Shown one piece after another: positions 35,653-43,955 of a DNA stretch of 64,000 nucleotides. The DNA comes from Bacteroidales bacterium. Its GTDB lineage: Bacteria > Bacteroidota > Bacteroidia > Bacteroidales > P3. The notes below the pieces were generated by a model. It worked only from the letters and a program-made list of their open reading frames with translations. It was not told the origin of the DNA and searched no databases. Numbering within the stretch: the stretch's first letter is position 1; the number at the start of each line of letters is the position of its first letter. The translations under genes were made by a program, and so were the position numbers. The stretch spans positions 1-64,000 of the forward strand of contig JAQVXZ010000012.1 of NCBI GenBank assembly GCA_028708845.1, read 5' to 3'.

Positions 35653-36165
35653 CTATTTTTTTTGCTTAAAGAAAAGGAAATCAAAAAGCAAGATAATTAG
35701 AATTGTAGATATAGAACTAAGAACAATTCTGAATAGAGTTTTGAATATCTCTGCAAAACTAAATATTTCAAAAGTAAAATAGAAGAAGTGGTGTATGAAG
35801 ACTAATATCGCCAAGTAAGGCAAGAAATTAGATAATCCCATCTCTGCAATTGAAGGACGAAGATTCGATTCAATTTCTTTACCAGAGAAGAAAACACTAA
35901 TAAATAATGGTCTTATAAATCCAATAAAGGTTAAGACAGCACAATGAAGACCTATATAACCTGAAAACATATCCACAACAAAGCCCATTGAGAAAGAAAG
36001 AAGCAAAACAGCCCATTTAGGAGTGTTTGTTGGTAGCATTAAAATAAACCATACATAAACTAGTGGATTGATATAACCAACTAAGTACATACCATTAAGA
36101 ACGAAAACCTGAAAGGCCGCAATTAAGATAAAATGTAAAAATCCAAGTAATATATCCTTATTCAT
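35653..36165 (-). CDS. mreD: Rod shape-determining protein MreD
   Basis: A 170-residue protein with about five membrane helices, fitting MreD, the membrane member of the MreBCD elongation complex. Sequence is poorly conserved in this family; the LPTNTPKWAVLLLSFSMGFVVDMFSG segment and the overlap of its start with the end of mreC (8 bases) make the call. mreB is not in the window, although it usually precedes mreC. Confidence 0.82.
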   Translation of the reverse strand: MNKDILLGFLHFILIAAFQVFVLNGMYLVGYINPLVYVWFILMLPTNTPKWAVLLLSFSMGFVVDMFSGYIGLHCAVLTFIGFIRPLFISVFFSGKEIESNLRPSIAEMGLSNFLPYLAILVFIHHFFYFTFEIFSFAEIFKTLFRIVLSSISTILIILLFDFLFFKQKK

Positions 36166-36988
36166 TCTTTATATCTTTTGTTAGTTTTTCTTGTTCCTCC
36201 TTAAAGAAGTTCTTAACAATATAAACATACTCCAACTTATTATAATCAACAGAGAACTTAATATCCACAACGTAGAAACCAGTGCCCTTATCCTTGTCAA
36301 ATGTAGTAATTTTCCCAACCTTAATGCCCTCTGGAAAGTCTTGAGAGAAACCACTTGTTATAATAGTATCGCCAATTTTCAAAGGAATAGAAGAAGGGAT
36401 ATCGACAAGCTTACCCTTCGAATAATCACCACCCTCCCAAACCAATGTGCCTGATATCTTTGTTCTTGCATTCTTAATATTGGGGCGAGAATCTTGATGC
36501 AGCACACTCATAACCAATGAGAAGTTCTGAGAAACATTAATAATTACCCCCACAATACCGTCAGGACTAATCACCCCCATGTTTTTTCTAACCCCATGCA
36601 TAGTGCCCTTATTCAAGATAAAATAATTATTCCTCTTATTAATTGTCTTTTGAATAACCTTAGCATCAATATATTCGAACTGTTGCTTATAAATTGTGTC
36701 ATTATATTGGAAAGCCTTATGCTGATACTTAACGTAAGAGCTTTCAATCATACCCCTAAGCATAGCATTTTCCCTAACAAGAGCCTCATTTGAAGATCCT
36801 AAGGTAAAATAATGAGAAATATTCTGTGTCCTATTACTAATACTTCCAGCAGTTTCATTAGCAATAGAAGTAATAACAGAGCCTTGGTAATAAGAGTTCT
36901 GACTAATAATATAAATAGCAAAGCCCTCCAGTAAAATGAACAGGAAAATATAATAATATCTTTTTAAAAACCTAATAAGATTGCGCAT
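36158..36988 (-). CDS. mreC: Rod shape-determining protein MreC
   Basis: A 276-residue protein with one N-terminal membrane helix (YYYIFLFILLEGFAIYII), a coiled-coil stretch (SSNEALVRENAMLRGMIES) and the beta-rich periplasmic domain containing NYFILNKGTMHGVRKNMGVISPDGIVG and GDTIITSGFSQDFPEGIKVG, typical of MreC. I chose the ATG at 36988; the frame is open upstream but a TATTTTTGC promoter box lies at 37007-37015, and the membrane helix follows the chosen start directly. It is the first gene of the mreCD operon seen here. Confidence 0.92.
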   Translation of the reverse strand: MRNLIRFLKRYYYIFLFILLEGFAIYIISQNSYYQGSVITSIANETAGSISNRTQNISHYFTLGSSNEALVRENAMLRGMIESSYVKYQHKAFQYNDTIYKQQFEYIDAKVIQKTINKRNNYFILNKGTMHGVRKNMGVISPDGIVGVIINVSQNFSLVMSVLHQDSRPNIKNARTKISGTLVWEGGDYSKGKLVDIPSSIPLKIGDTIITSGFSQDFPEGIKVGKITTFDKDKGTGFYVVDIKFSVDYNKLEYVYIVKNFFKEEQEKLTKDIKNE

Positions 36989-37006
36989 GGAGACCTTGTT
37001 TAATTT

Positions 37007-37015
37007 GCAAAAATA
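37007..37015 (-). promoter_or_regulatory. -7 promoter box TATTTTTGC upstream of mreC
   Basis: TAnnTTTG match 19 bases upstream of the chosen mreC ATG on the minus strand. It helps fix that start. Confidence 0.55.
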
Positions 37016-37047
37016 AGAAGAAATTTTGTCATAAATAAAAAAAGTAT

Positions 37048-37055
37048 TAGTTTTG
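37048..37055 (+). promoter_or_regulatory. -7 promoter box TAGTTTTG
   Basis: TAnnTTTG match 30 bases upstream of the lipoprotein gene at 37085, divergent from the mreC promoter. Confidence 0.5.
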
Positions 37056-37084
37056 CCACAAATAAATCTTAAAATCAAGAAACC

Positions 37085-37594
37085 ATGAAGAAAATCATTT
37101 TATCTTTAATGCTATTAGCTCCGTTCTTTTTCTCTAGTTGTGAAGAAGCAAAAGAGCTAACCGGAGCAATGGAATTCACAATAGGAGATGAATCTTATAC
37201 CTTTCCAGCAGCAACATTTATACAAAAAGATGGCAGAACAACCATTACTACAACTGATGTAGAAAATACAGCAACAATTACTTTTAAAGGAATAACAACT
37301 ACAAAATATGCGCTTGGAGTTGGAACTGATATAATAGACGCAATAGCAAATATTGGTAATATTGATAAAGCAGAAAACGTTTTCATCTTCTTCCCAACAG
37401 GAGGAGTGAATGATTCTTATATATCTTTATACGGATCTTTAGTAATCACAGAATACACAGATAAGAAAATTGTTGGCACATTCACAGGAGTTGGTATAAC
37501 AAAAGAAGACGCAGCACAAGTTGCAGGATTCGAAGATATTATAATGGCTAAAAAGAAAGAATTTAAAGGATCTTTTACAGCAAAAAAGTTTTAA
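37085..37594 (+). CDS. Small beta-rich lipoprotein
   Basis: A 169-residue lipoprotein (signal MKKIILSLMLLAPFFFSS followed by Cys). The mature protein alternates polar and hydrophobic residues (ATITFKGITTTKYALGVG ... ISLYGSLVITEYTDKKIVGTF), pointing to a small beta-sandwich or barrel of a kind common among Bacteroidota lipoproteins. No named family is claimed. It has its own promoter box and a strong terminator, so it is likely a single-gene unit. Confidence 0.65.
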   Translation: MKKIILSLMLLAPFFFSSCEEAKELTGAMEFTIGDESYTFPAATFIQKDGRTTITTTDVENTATITFKGITTTKYALGVGTDIIDAIANIGNIDKAENVFIFFPTGGVNDSYISLYGSLVITEYTDKKIVGTFTGVGITKEDAAQVAGFEDIIMAKKKEFKGSFTAKKF

Positions 37595-37623
37595 ACTAAG
37601 TATCTAAAACACTTAAACATATC

Positions 37624-37663
37624 AAAAGAGCTAAACAAATAAATTGTTTAGCTCTTTTTTTTA
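37624..37663 (+). terminator. Intrinsic terminator
   Basis: The long perfect stem AAAGAGCTAAACAA/TTGTTTAGCTCTTT is followed by a T run, just after the lipoprotein gene. Confidence 0.88.
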
Positions 37664-37871
37664 TAATACTATTATCCTTTATTGTAAACCAAAACCAGTG
37701 TAAACCAAAATTAGAATAAAACAAACCAAGTGTAAACTCCATTTAGTCTTAATTAAAAAACTCTCAACCCTAATTAGGATAACTCAAATACGCAGTATCA
37801 AATCCCCGAATCCCCATAATAAACTTCTCAATCTTTATATTTATAACTCTCAATTGCCAATATAAGACCAC

Positions 37872-37952
37872 TATGTTGGCAAGGTAGCAGTCCTATGTTG
37901 GCAAGGTAGGTATGTTATGTTGGCAACATAAGACCACTATGTTGCCAACATA
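37872..37952. repeat. Palindrome array P4: 4 units, 22-bp period
   Basis: The core palindrome TATGTTGGCAACATA is complete in unit 3 (37916-37930) and in unit 4 with the opposite central base; units 1 and 2 keep TATGTTGGCAA with a diverged right half. Centres are at 37879, 37901, 37923 and 37945, exactly 22 bp apart. The array lies between convergent genes. The spacer before it (37680-37860) holds weak 16-bp-period GTGTAAACC units and no gene. Confidence 0.8.
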
Positions 37953-38072
37953 GTTTCATAAATACGAAGAAAGAAATCCCTAATCTCTGATAATAAAAGA
38001 TTTAACCTTGATTATTTGAGTGCGAAACATCCTTGTAGAAAACCAATGCTAATTAAGATGAAAACAAGTCCA

Positions 38073-38110
38073 AAAAAAATAGGCTACCAAGTAAAATTGA
38101 TAGCCTATTT
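38073..38110 (-). terminator. Intrinsic terminator (duplicated copy)
   Basis: On the minus strand, the stem ATAGGCTA/TAGCCTAT is followed by a T run. It resembles the terminator after yqeY (39264-39298) and was probably duplicated with the yqeY 3' end. Confidence 0.65.
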
Positions 38111-38140
38111 CTATAATAAATAAGTCTGTAAATTATAATT

Positions 38141-38332
38141 TTATCCTAATAGTTCTTTTATTAATTGGGATACTACTTTGTTATCGGCTTTGCCTGCGAA
38201 TTGTTTTTGAGCTGCTCCCATAACTCTACCCATATCTTTTGGGGATGTAACGCCAAGGTCTTTGATTATGGCTTCTAGTGTTTGGCGAATTTCGTCTTCA
38301 CTTAGTTGTTGAGGTTTCCCTTCTTCTATAAT
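38141..38332 (-). pseudogene. Truncated duplicate of the yqeY 3' end
   Basis: Encodes the last ~63 residues of the YqeY protein (PQQLSEDEIRQTL ... MGRVMGAAQKQFAGK ... QLIKELLG), nearly identical to 39323-39505. It has no start of its own. It directly follows, in the same frame, the TAG stop of the 235-aa membrane-protein gene, so read-through would give a fusion. Confidence 0.8.
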
Positions 38333-39040
38333 CTAATCCTGAGTTCTTTCTTCATCTAAAGTATCTTTATGTTTTTGTTCTTTATAGGCTGATTTTGATT
38401 CTGCTTGCTTTTTTGTTTCTCTTTCTTTTCCTTTTCTCTCTTTTTCTTTGTCACGTTCATCAAGATACTCGTTAAAAGGATCTAGTAATATCTTATAATT
38501 TGCCAGAATGATCACAATTGCGATGAATGATGTTATCATTTCAGTTAAAGTAAATAACTTTGCAGTGATTGAGTTTGGAGTAATTAGACTGCTTGAATTC
38601 ATTAAAAATACTCCTAAACTATAATACCAGAAATTGAAATATTGTTCGAAAAATTTTGTCCCACTTACGTTTATAAAGCTATTCGAATCAAACATAAACA
38701 AACATAAATAAAAAGATCCAAATGTAAATGAAAGCGTTAATACAACACTTAAAATAGAAATTATAAATTTCAGTTGACCAATTTTTTTATTTATAAAGTC
38801 CGTATTTTTTTCGCATTGAAATAAAAGATAAAGAAAAACTATGATTAATAATAGAAGATAAGCTGATACGTAATAAGTATTAGTATGACAAGTAGGATTA
38901 TTCGATTCTTTTAATGTGATATGAAAAACTAAATATTGCAAGAATGGGACTATAAAAATAGCTCCTGTACTATAAAGTTTATTTATTAGCTTTTGTGTTT
39001 TTAGGAATAGATTTTTAATTTTACTGTATATATCTTTCAT
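38333..39040 (-). CDS. Membrane protein, possible pore-like fold
   Basis: A 235-residue protein with about four hydrophobic helices (residues ~25-45, 60-80, 90-115 and 170-190) and a highly charged Lys/Glu tail (205-235). The segment FWYYSLGVFLMNSSSLITPNSI followed by TAKLFTLTEMITSF has the layout of a two-helix ion-channel pore (aromatic pore helix, filter, TP, then LFTxxEM), but the TVGYGD filter is absent, so potassium conduction cannot be claimed. It sits between yqeY and a truncated yqeY duplicate, apparently inserted there. Confidence 0.5.
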   Translation of the reverse strand: MKDIYSKIKNLFLKTQKLINKLYSTGAIFIVPFLQYLVFHITLKESNNPTCHTNTYYVSAYLLLLIIVFLYLLFQCEKNTDFINKKIGQLKFIISILSVVLTLSFTFGSFYLCLFMFDSNSFINVSGTKFFEQYFNFWYYSLGVFLMNSSSLITPNSITAKLFTLTEMITSFIAIVIILANYKILLDPFNEYLDERDKEKERKGKERETKKQAESKSAYKEQKHKDTLDEERTQD

Positions 39041-39263
39041 ATTGCAAGAGAACTTATTATAATTTTAATTTCTTTTTTAACTATCCATATGACAAACGAA
39101 CCAATAGGCTTTTTTTAAATTGCTTGCCATATTGTATTCGATACCTTTTAGAAATTATTTAATTTGTTATTAAAAAGCTTAATATAGACTTCAAAAGTAT
39201 GGAAATTAATTGAATTGAGAGGTTTTAAAATAAAAAGAAAGTTAGAATTTACTTTAGAGGAAC

Positions 39264-39298
39264 AAAAAAAAGGCTACCATTATTAAGTGGTAGCCTTG
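39264..39298 (-). terminator. Intrinsic terminator after yqeY
   Basis: On the minus strand, the stem GGCTACCAC/GTGGTAGCC-type hairpin (AAGGCTACCA mirrored by TGGTAGCCTT) is followed by TTTTTTTT. Confidence 0.8.
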
Positions 39299-39322
39299 GT
39301 TTGAGGTTTTGGGATAAATCTA

Positions 39323-39778
39323 TTACCCTAATAGTTCTTTTATTAATTGTGATACTACTTTGTTATCGGCTTTGCCTGCGAATTGTTTTTGAGCTGCTCC
39401 CATAACTCTACCCATATCTTTTGGGGATGTAACGCCAAGGTCTTTGATTATGGTTTGGAGTGTTTGGCGAATTTCTTCTTCACTTAGTTGTTGAGGTAGA
39501 TATTGTTCTATTATTGCAGCTTGAGACATCTCTACATCGTAAAGTTCTTGGCGATTCTGTTCTTTGTAGGTTAGGGCTGCTTCTTTTCTTTGCTTAACAA
39601 GGCGTTGAAGGGTTTGAATCTCTTCTTGCTCTGAAACTTCTGTTCCGCTCTTACTTGTTTTGATAAGCAGGATTGCTGCTTTAATTGCTCTTAGTGAATC
39701 TAATTTTTCTCTGTCTTTTGCTAACATTGCTTTCTTTATGTCAGCATTTATTCTTTCTTCTAAACTCATATTAATCAT
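39323..39778 (-). CDS. yqeY: GatB/YqeY domain protein
   Basis: A 151-residue YqeY protein, related to the tRNA-binding tail of GatB. Its role is uncertain, though tRNA or amidotransferase links are often proposed. Typical words are MSLEERINADIKKAMLAKDRE, LRAIKAAILL, QRKEAALTYKEQNRQELYDVE, IIEQYLPQQLSEEEI and GRVMGAAQKQFAGKADNKVV. The ATG at 39778 overlaps the previous gene by 8 bases and has AGGAGG only 2 bases upstream. The ATG three codons later has an 11-base spacing, so the exact start is open. Confidence 0.92.
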   Translation of the reverse strand: MINMSLEERINADIKKAMLAKDREKLDSLRAIKAAILLIKTSKSGTEVSEQEEIQTLQRLVKQRKEAALTYKEQNRQELYDVEMSQAAIIEQYLPQQLSEEEIRQTLQTIIKDLGVTSPKDMGRVMGAAQKQFAGKADNKVVSQLIKELLG

Positions 39779-40319
39779 TTCCTCCTATTTCTTTTAAATT
39801 TTCTTCTATCATTTCTCTTAGTAACTTAATTATTTCATTATTGTTAAATGGTATTCCATCTAAGGCTTCTTTGACTTCTTCGGTATCAAATACGTATAGG
39901 TCATTATCTGTTTTGTATTTCAAAATAAACCTTATCTCTTCATTCTGTGCAATTGTCAAAACGAAAACTCCTGCAAGGTCTCCAAGGGGCGGGCGGTCTA
40001 TATTATTATGTTCAAACCAAAATTTTAGCTTTGTTCCTACGCCAACTTCACTCTCTATTTCAAATCCTCCGTTGCAGTTCTCTGCATTCATCTTAATAAG
40101 GGGCAAGCCTAAACCTACCTTCCTTGTTGTTCTGGTTGTGCTATATGGGTCTGTAACTTTTGCTAAGAATTCCTTAGTCATTCCCTTACCGTTATCTATT
40201 ATGGAAAAACTAAATATGTTTTTCTTAATACTGTCTTCAATATCTAAGTTTATAAGGGTGGAATTAACTGCGGTTGAGTTTTGGAGTAGGTCTAATATAT
40301 GTAGTGATAGGTCTTTCAT
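39771..40319 (-). CDS. GHKL-type ATP-binding protein (anti-sigma/HK-like ATPase)
   Basis: A 182-residue protein made of one histidine-kinase-like ATPase domain without a phosphoacceptor domain: N-box LHILDLLQNSTAVNSTLI, DNGKGM, and the G2 lid TTRKVGLGLPLIKMNAE. It lacks a sensor region. Together with the next upstream genes (a PHP phosphoesterase and a DRTGG protein) it forms a trio that in many anaerobes accompanies electron-bifurcating [FeFe]-hydrogenase genes; no hydrogenase is seen here. It probably binds ATP and modulates a partner. It sits 3 bases after the PHP gene. Confidence 0.8.
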   Translation of the reverse strand: MKDLSLHILDLLQNSTAVNSTLINLDIEDSIKKNIFSFSIIDNGKGMTKEFLAKVTDPYSTTRTTRKVGLGLPLIKMNAENCNGGFEIESEVGVGTKLKFWFEHNNIDRPPLGDLAGVFVLTIAQNEEIRFILKYKTDNDLYVFDTEEVKEALDGIPFNNNEIIKLLREMIEENLKEIGGND

Positions 40320-40322
40320 TGT

Positions 40323-41069
40323 TTATTCTATTATTGTTTCTATATAACGCCCTTCTTGTCCTCGTATTGCTAAACGAAACTCATCGAAACTTAGCTCTTC
40401 CATAATCAAATTGCAGTAAACCTCTCCTACATTATCAATATAATGTGAGTCGGAGTCCTGAATAAATTGGAATTTCTTTAAGTAGGCGTTCTTTTTTATG
40501 AAATTAGTCTTTGAAACTTGTCGTGAGATTTCAAATGCATCGGCTTTTATGTCAGGGGGAACAAATCCTAGTTGTGACATTAAGCTGTTGGCTCCTTTAT
40601 TTATATGTGCTGGAACGAATAATCCATCTAAGGAGTGAACCTTATCGTAAATCTCGTCAAGGTCTGCGTCAATTGCATTAATTAATAGGAATTCCTTTTG
40701 ATCAATTACCTCTTCCTCACGGTTTACCACAAGCTGGTATCCAAATTTATCTTCATCAAGGGGGATTTTCATAAGCTTTTCATCAAGCCAAACCTGAAAC
40801 TCATCTAAGCTTTCATCATCGGGGAAAAAGCATAAGCAATGTGCCTCTTCCTTTGAGGTAACTTCTGCTCCCATAATAACGAAAATACCATTTTCTTTAC
40901 CAAGCTCTTTTGTTAGTTTTGCGTGAAGGGTGGAGTTATGGTCGGTTATTGCAATACAATCTAATCCCTTTTCCTTAGCCTTTGCAATGATATTTGTGGG
41001 ACTCATCTCCAAATCACCACAAGGCGAAAGAACGGTATGTAGGTGCAAGTCGGCCTTAAAGGATTGCAT
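40323..41069 (-). CDS. PHP-domain metal-dependent phosphoesterase
   Basis: A 248-residue PHP-family protein. Metal-binding histidines are visible in FKADLHLHTVLSPCGDL (HxH, near residues 7-9), IAITDHNSTLHA (Asp-His) and VPAHINKGANS, and in IQDSDSHYID near the end. These form the trinuclear site of PHP phosphoesterases, related to the histidinol-phosphatase and RNase/AMP-type YciV enzymes. The substrate is unknown. It lies in a tight operon with a DRTGG protein (gap 5) and a GHKL ATPase (gap 3). Confidence 0.88.
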   Translation of the reverse strand: MQSFKADLHLHTVLSPCGDLEMSPTNIIAKAKEKGLDCIAITDHNSTLHAKLTKELGKENGIFVIMGAEVTSKEEAHCLCFFPDDESLDEFQVWLDEKLMKIPLDEDKFGYQLVVNREEEVIDQKEFLLINAIDADLDEIYDKVHSLDGLFVPAHINKGANSLMSQLGFVPPDIKADAFEISRQVSKTNFIKKNAYLKKFQFIQDSDSHYIDNVGEVYCNLIMEELSFDEFRLAIRGQEGRYIETIIE

Positions 41070-41074
41070 TAGTC

Positions 41075-41407
41075 TTATTTAAGCAATGCGTAAATCTCTC
41101 CAGTTATTTCAAAAGCTTCTTTGCTCGTTGTAAGAATTGGGATTCCTTCCTCGTTGCTTTGTTCTATGGTGTCTTGATTGGGTTTTAGGTCTTTAACCAA
41201 AACAATACAAGCAAGGTCTTTTAGGGATGCAATAGCCATAATGTTTTTATGAGTTTGTAGGGTTATCCAGCATTGTCCCATTTCTGCATTTCCCATAACA
41301 TCACTCAAAAGGTCAGAGGTATAACCACCATCAATAACATTATCTAATCCCTCTTCCCCAGATACAAGTCTAAGGTTTAATTTCTCTTTTAATTCTCTTA
41401 CTGTCAT
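41075..41407 (-). CDS. DRTGG-domain protein
   Basis: A 110-residue single-domain DRTGG-type protein: VRELKEKLNLRLVSGEEGLD, then VIDGGYTSDLLSDVMGNAEMGQCWIT, IASLKDLACIVLVKD, and GIPILTTSKEAFEITGEIY. The same fold is fused to CBS and phosphotransacetylase proteins and is found as a free protein beside hydrogenase operons. A nucleotide- or redox-sensing role is guessed in the literature sense only. First of the trio with PHP and GHKL genes. Confidence 0.82.
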   Translation of the reverse strand: MTVRELKEKLNLRLVSGEEGLDNVIDGGYTSDLLSDVMGNAEMGQCWITLQTHKNIMAIASLKDLACIVLVKDLKPNQDTIEQSNEEGIPILTTSKEAFEITGEIYALLK

Positions 41408-41422
41408 AATTAATAGTTTTTT

Positions 41423-41965
41423 CTAATTAAATCTCTTACTTATTTCGTCTTTTAAGAATTCTGATGCTCTTTCTGTTATGTCTTTCTTTCCAGCAAGGCT
41501 TTCTAGGAGCTTTCCAGCAAAGGCAGTTGGATTGGTTTCAGATGGGTTGCTTGAATATAGATTATTTATTAGGCTTATTGTTTCATCTTTTGCATTCTTA
41601 ACATGAACCCAAGCTTCATTTGAGATATATAATTGCTGTGATTGGTTATATTCGTATTCGTTCTTAATGGTCTGAATCATTACATCCTTAAATAATTGTG
41701 TTTCCATTCCAGCTTGATAGCAACGAACAACCAAAGCACTTAGGTTTATTCTTTCCAAAAACATTATAAGTCTTTCATAAGCTTGAAGTTGGATTGGTGT
41801 AACGATAGAGCTTACTTCCTTTGATTGAATTTTATGAAGCTCAAGTAGTTTCATCTTCTCTTCATTCTGAATAAAGCCTTTAAGGGATTTAATATTATAG
41901 TAGCTTGTAATAAACATAGCCACAATAAATGTTAGGCATAGGATTATAGAAACTGTAATTGTCAT
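41423..41965 (-). CDS. Membrane-anchored conserved protein, unknown function
   Basis: A 180-residue protein with one N-terminal membrane helix (residues 3-23), a short basic stretch, then a helical cytoplasmic domain (TPIQLQAYERLIMFLERINLS ... IQTIKNEYEYNQSQQLYIS). This resembles an uncharacterised family I have seen widely in Bacteroidota. It begins 20 bases after lepA ends and precedes the DRTGG gene by 15 bases, so it is probably in the same transcript. No function is claimed. Confidence 0.65.
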   Translation of the reverse strand: MTITVSIILCLTFIVAMFITSYYNIKSLKGFIQNEEKMKLLELHKIQSKEVSSIVTPIQLQAYERLIMFLERINLSALVVRCYQAGMETQLFKDVMIQTIKNEYEYNQSQQLYISNEAWVHVKNAKDETISLINNLYSSNPSETNPTAFAGKLLESLAGKKDITERASEFLKDEISKRFN

Positions 41966-41985
41966 AATTGATTGTCTTTATTATT

Positions 41986-43773
41986 TTAATCTAATTTCAA
42001 TACTGCAAGGAAAGCTGATTGAGGAACGTCCACATTACCTACTTGACGCATTCTTTTCTTTCCTTCCTTTTGTTTATCCAATAGCTTTCTCTTACGTGAT
42101 ATATCTCCTCCATAACATTTTGCGGTAACGTCTTTTCTAACTGCCTTAACAGTTTCACGAGCTATTATCTTAGATCCTATTGCTGCTTGAATTGCTATAT
42201 CGAATTGCTGTCTTGGTATTAGTTCTTTAAGTTTTTCACACATCTTTCTTCCAAGAGGATAAGCATTATCAACGTGGGTTAGGGTAGAAAGAGCATCAAC
42301 AGGGTCTCCGTTTAAAAGGATTTCAAGTCTTGCAAGCTTTGAGGGTTTAAACTCAGAAGGGTGGTAGTCAAAAGAAGCATACCCTTTTGAAATTGATTTA
42401 AGTTTATCGTAGAAATCAAAAACAACTTCTCCAAGAGGTAGTTCGAATATGATTTCTGCTCTATCGCAAGTTAAATATGTTTGATTTTTAAGAATACCTC
42501 GCTTTTCTATGCAAAGGGTTAGTATAGGTCCAATATATTCTGCCTTAGTAATGATGGATGCAATAATAAAAGGCTCTTCAATATAGTCTATATAGTTAGG
42601 TTCTGGTAGTCCTGAAGGGTTATAAACATCAATACACTCTTTCTTATTGGTATAAACCTTGTAGTTTACGTTAGGAACGGTAGTAATAACATCAATATTA
42701 AACTCTCTTGTCAAACGTTCTTGAACAATTTCCATATGAAGTAAGCCTAAGAATCCACAACGGAAACCAAATCCTAAGGCTAGTGAACTTTCGGGTTCAA
42801 AGGTAAGACTTGCATCATTTAGTTGTAGTTTTTCAATAGAGTATCTTAATTCCTCATAGTCATCTGCATCAATAGGATAAATACCGGCAAAGACCATAGG
42901 CTTAACATGTTCAAATCCTTCAATAGCTTCCTTGCATGGATTCTCAACAGTGGTTATCGTATCTCCAACATTAACCTCTTTTGAAGTCTTTATGCCTGAA
43001 ATAATATAACCAACCTGTCCACAACCCAAAGTAGGACGTGCCTCTGGCTTAAGCTTTAAAACTCCAACCTCATCAACATTATATTCTTTATTGGTATGGA
43101 AAAACTTAACCTTTTGTCCTTTGGTCATTGTTCCATTAATAATTCTAAAATAAGAAACTATACCTCTAAAACTATTGAAAACAGAATCGAAAACAAGGGC
43201 TTGCAAAGGTGCATTTGGGTCTCCCTTTGGACAAGGAACCTTTTCAATTATGGCTGATAGTATTTCATCAATTCCAATTCCAGTCTTTCCACTTGCTTTA
43301 ATAATATCTCCTTCATCACAACCAATAAGTTCAATTATTTGGTCGCTTACCTCCTCTGGCATTGCATTTTGAAGATCCATTTTATTTAAGATAGGGATAA
43401 TCTCTAAGTCGTTATTTAAAGCTAAGTAAAGATTAGATATTGTTTGAGCTTGAATTCCTTGTGTTGCATCAATGATAAGTAAGGCTCCTTCGCAGGCAGC
43501 AATTGACCTTGAAACCTCATAGCTAAAGTCAACGTGTCCCGGAGTATCTATTAAATTAAGCAAGAATTTCTCTCCCTTATATTCATACTCCATTTGAATT
43601 GCGTGAGACTTAATAGTAATTCCTCTTTCTTTCTCCAAATCCATATCATCTAGGATTTGAGATTGCATTTCTCTTGCTGTAATTGTTCCAGTACGTTCTA
43701 ATAGTCTATCTGCTAAGGTGCTTTTGCCATGGTCTATATGGGCAATAATACAAAAATTTCTTATATTTTTCAT
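41986..43773 (-). CDS. lepA: Elongation factor 4
   Basis: A 595-residue translational GTPase that acts on stalled or mis-translocated ribosomes. It has G1 [13 protein letters not shown], switch [23 protein letters not shown], and the LepA-specific C-terminal domain ([20 protein letters not shown] ... [25 protein letters not shown]). I chose the ATG at 43773 because [16 protein letters not shown] is the normal start; the upstream open frame runs through a TATCTTTGC promoter box. Probably the first gene of a leftward operon reaching yqeY. Confidence 0.97.
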   Translation of the reverse strand: MKNIRNFCIIAHIDHGKSTLADRLLERTGTITAREMQSQILDDMDLEKERGITIKSHAIQMEYEYKGEKFLLNLIDTPGHVDFSYEVSRSIAACEGALLIIDATQGIQAQTISNLYLALNNDLEIIPILNKMDLQNAMPEEVSDQIIELIGCDEGDIIKASGKTGIGIDEILSAIIEKVPCPKGDPNAPLQALVFDSVFNSFRGIVSYFRIINGTMTKGQKVKFFHTNKEYNVDEVGVLKLKPEARPTLGCGQVGYIISGIKTSKEVNVGDTITTVENPCKEAIEGFEHVKPMVFAGIYPIDADDYEELRYSIEKLQLNDASLTFEPESSLALGFGFRCGFLGLLHMEIVQERLTREFNIDVITTVPNVNYKVYTNKKECIDVYNPSGLPEPNYIDYIEEPFIIASIITKAEYIGPILTLCIEKRGILKNQTYLTCDRAEIIFELPLGEVVFDFYDKLKSISKGYASFDYHPSEFKPSKLARLEILLNGDPVDALSTLTHVDNAYPLGRKMCEKLKELIPRQQFDIAIQAAIGSKIIARETVKAVRKDVTAKCYGGDISRKRKLLDKQKEGKKRMRQVGNVDVPQSAFLAVLKLD

Positions 43774-43815
43774 CGGCAATTTTTCGGTCAATGTCTTTTG
43801 TTTTACATTTAACTT

Positions 43816-43824
43816 GCAAAGATA
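43816..43824 (-). promoter_or_regulatory. -7 promoter box upstream of lepA
   Basis: TATCTTTGC on the minus strand, 43 bases upstream of the chosen lepA ATG. A strong match to the Bacteroidota consensus. Confidence 0.65.
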
Positions 43825-43830
43825 CAATAA

Positions 43831-43917
43831 AATGAAACAAAGAAAGAAAAAATTAAAACAAAGAAAGAGAAAATTAATACGCTGATCTAAGAAATTAAAA
43901 CAAAGAAAGAAGAATTA
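43831..43917 (+). repeat. 21-bp-period AAACAAAGAAAGAA array, 4 units
   Basis: Units AAACAAAGAAAGAA have their marker C at 43838, 43859, 43880 (degenerate unit ATACGCTGATCTAA) and 43901: exactly 21, 21 and 21 bp. The array fills the spacer between the divergent lepA and rsgA promoters. Confidence 0.75.
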
Positions 43918-43942
43918 GTTTTTTTTAATCTAAAAATAATAA

Positions 43943-43951
43943 TATCTTTGC
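43943..43951 (+). promoter_or_regulatory. -7 promoter box upstream of rsgA
   Basis: TATCTTTGC ends only 4 bases before the rsgA ATG (43956). With the usual 5-7 base distance, transcription would start at or next to the ATG, giving a leaderless message. Confidence 0.6.
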
Positions 43952-43955
43952 ATTG

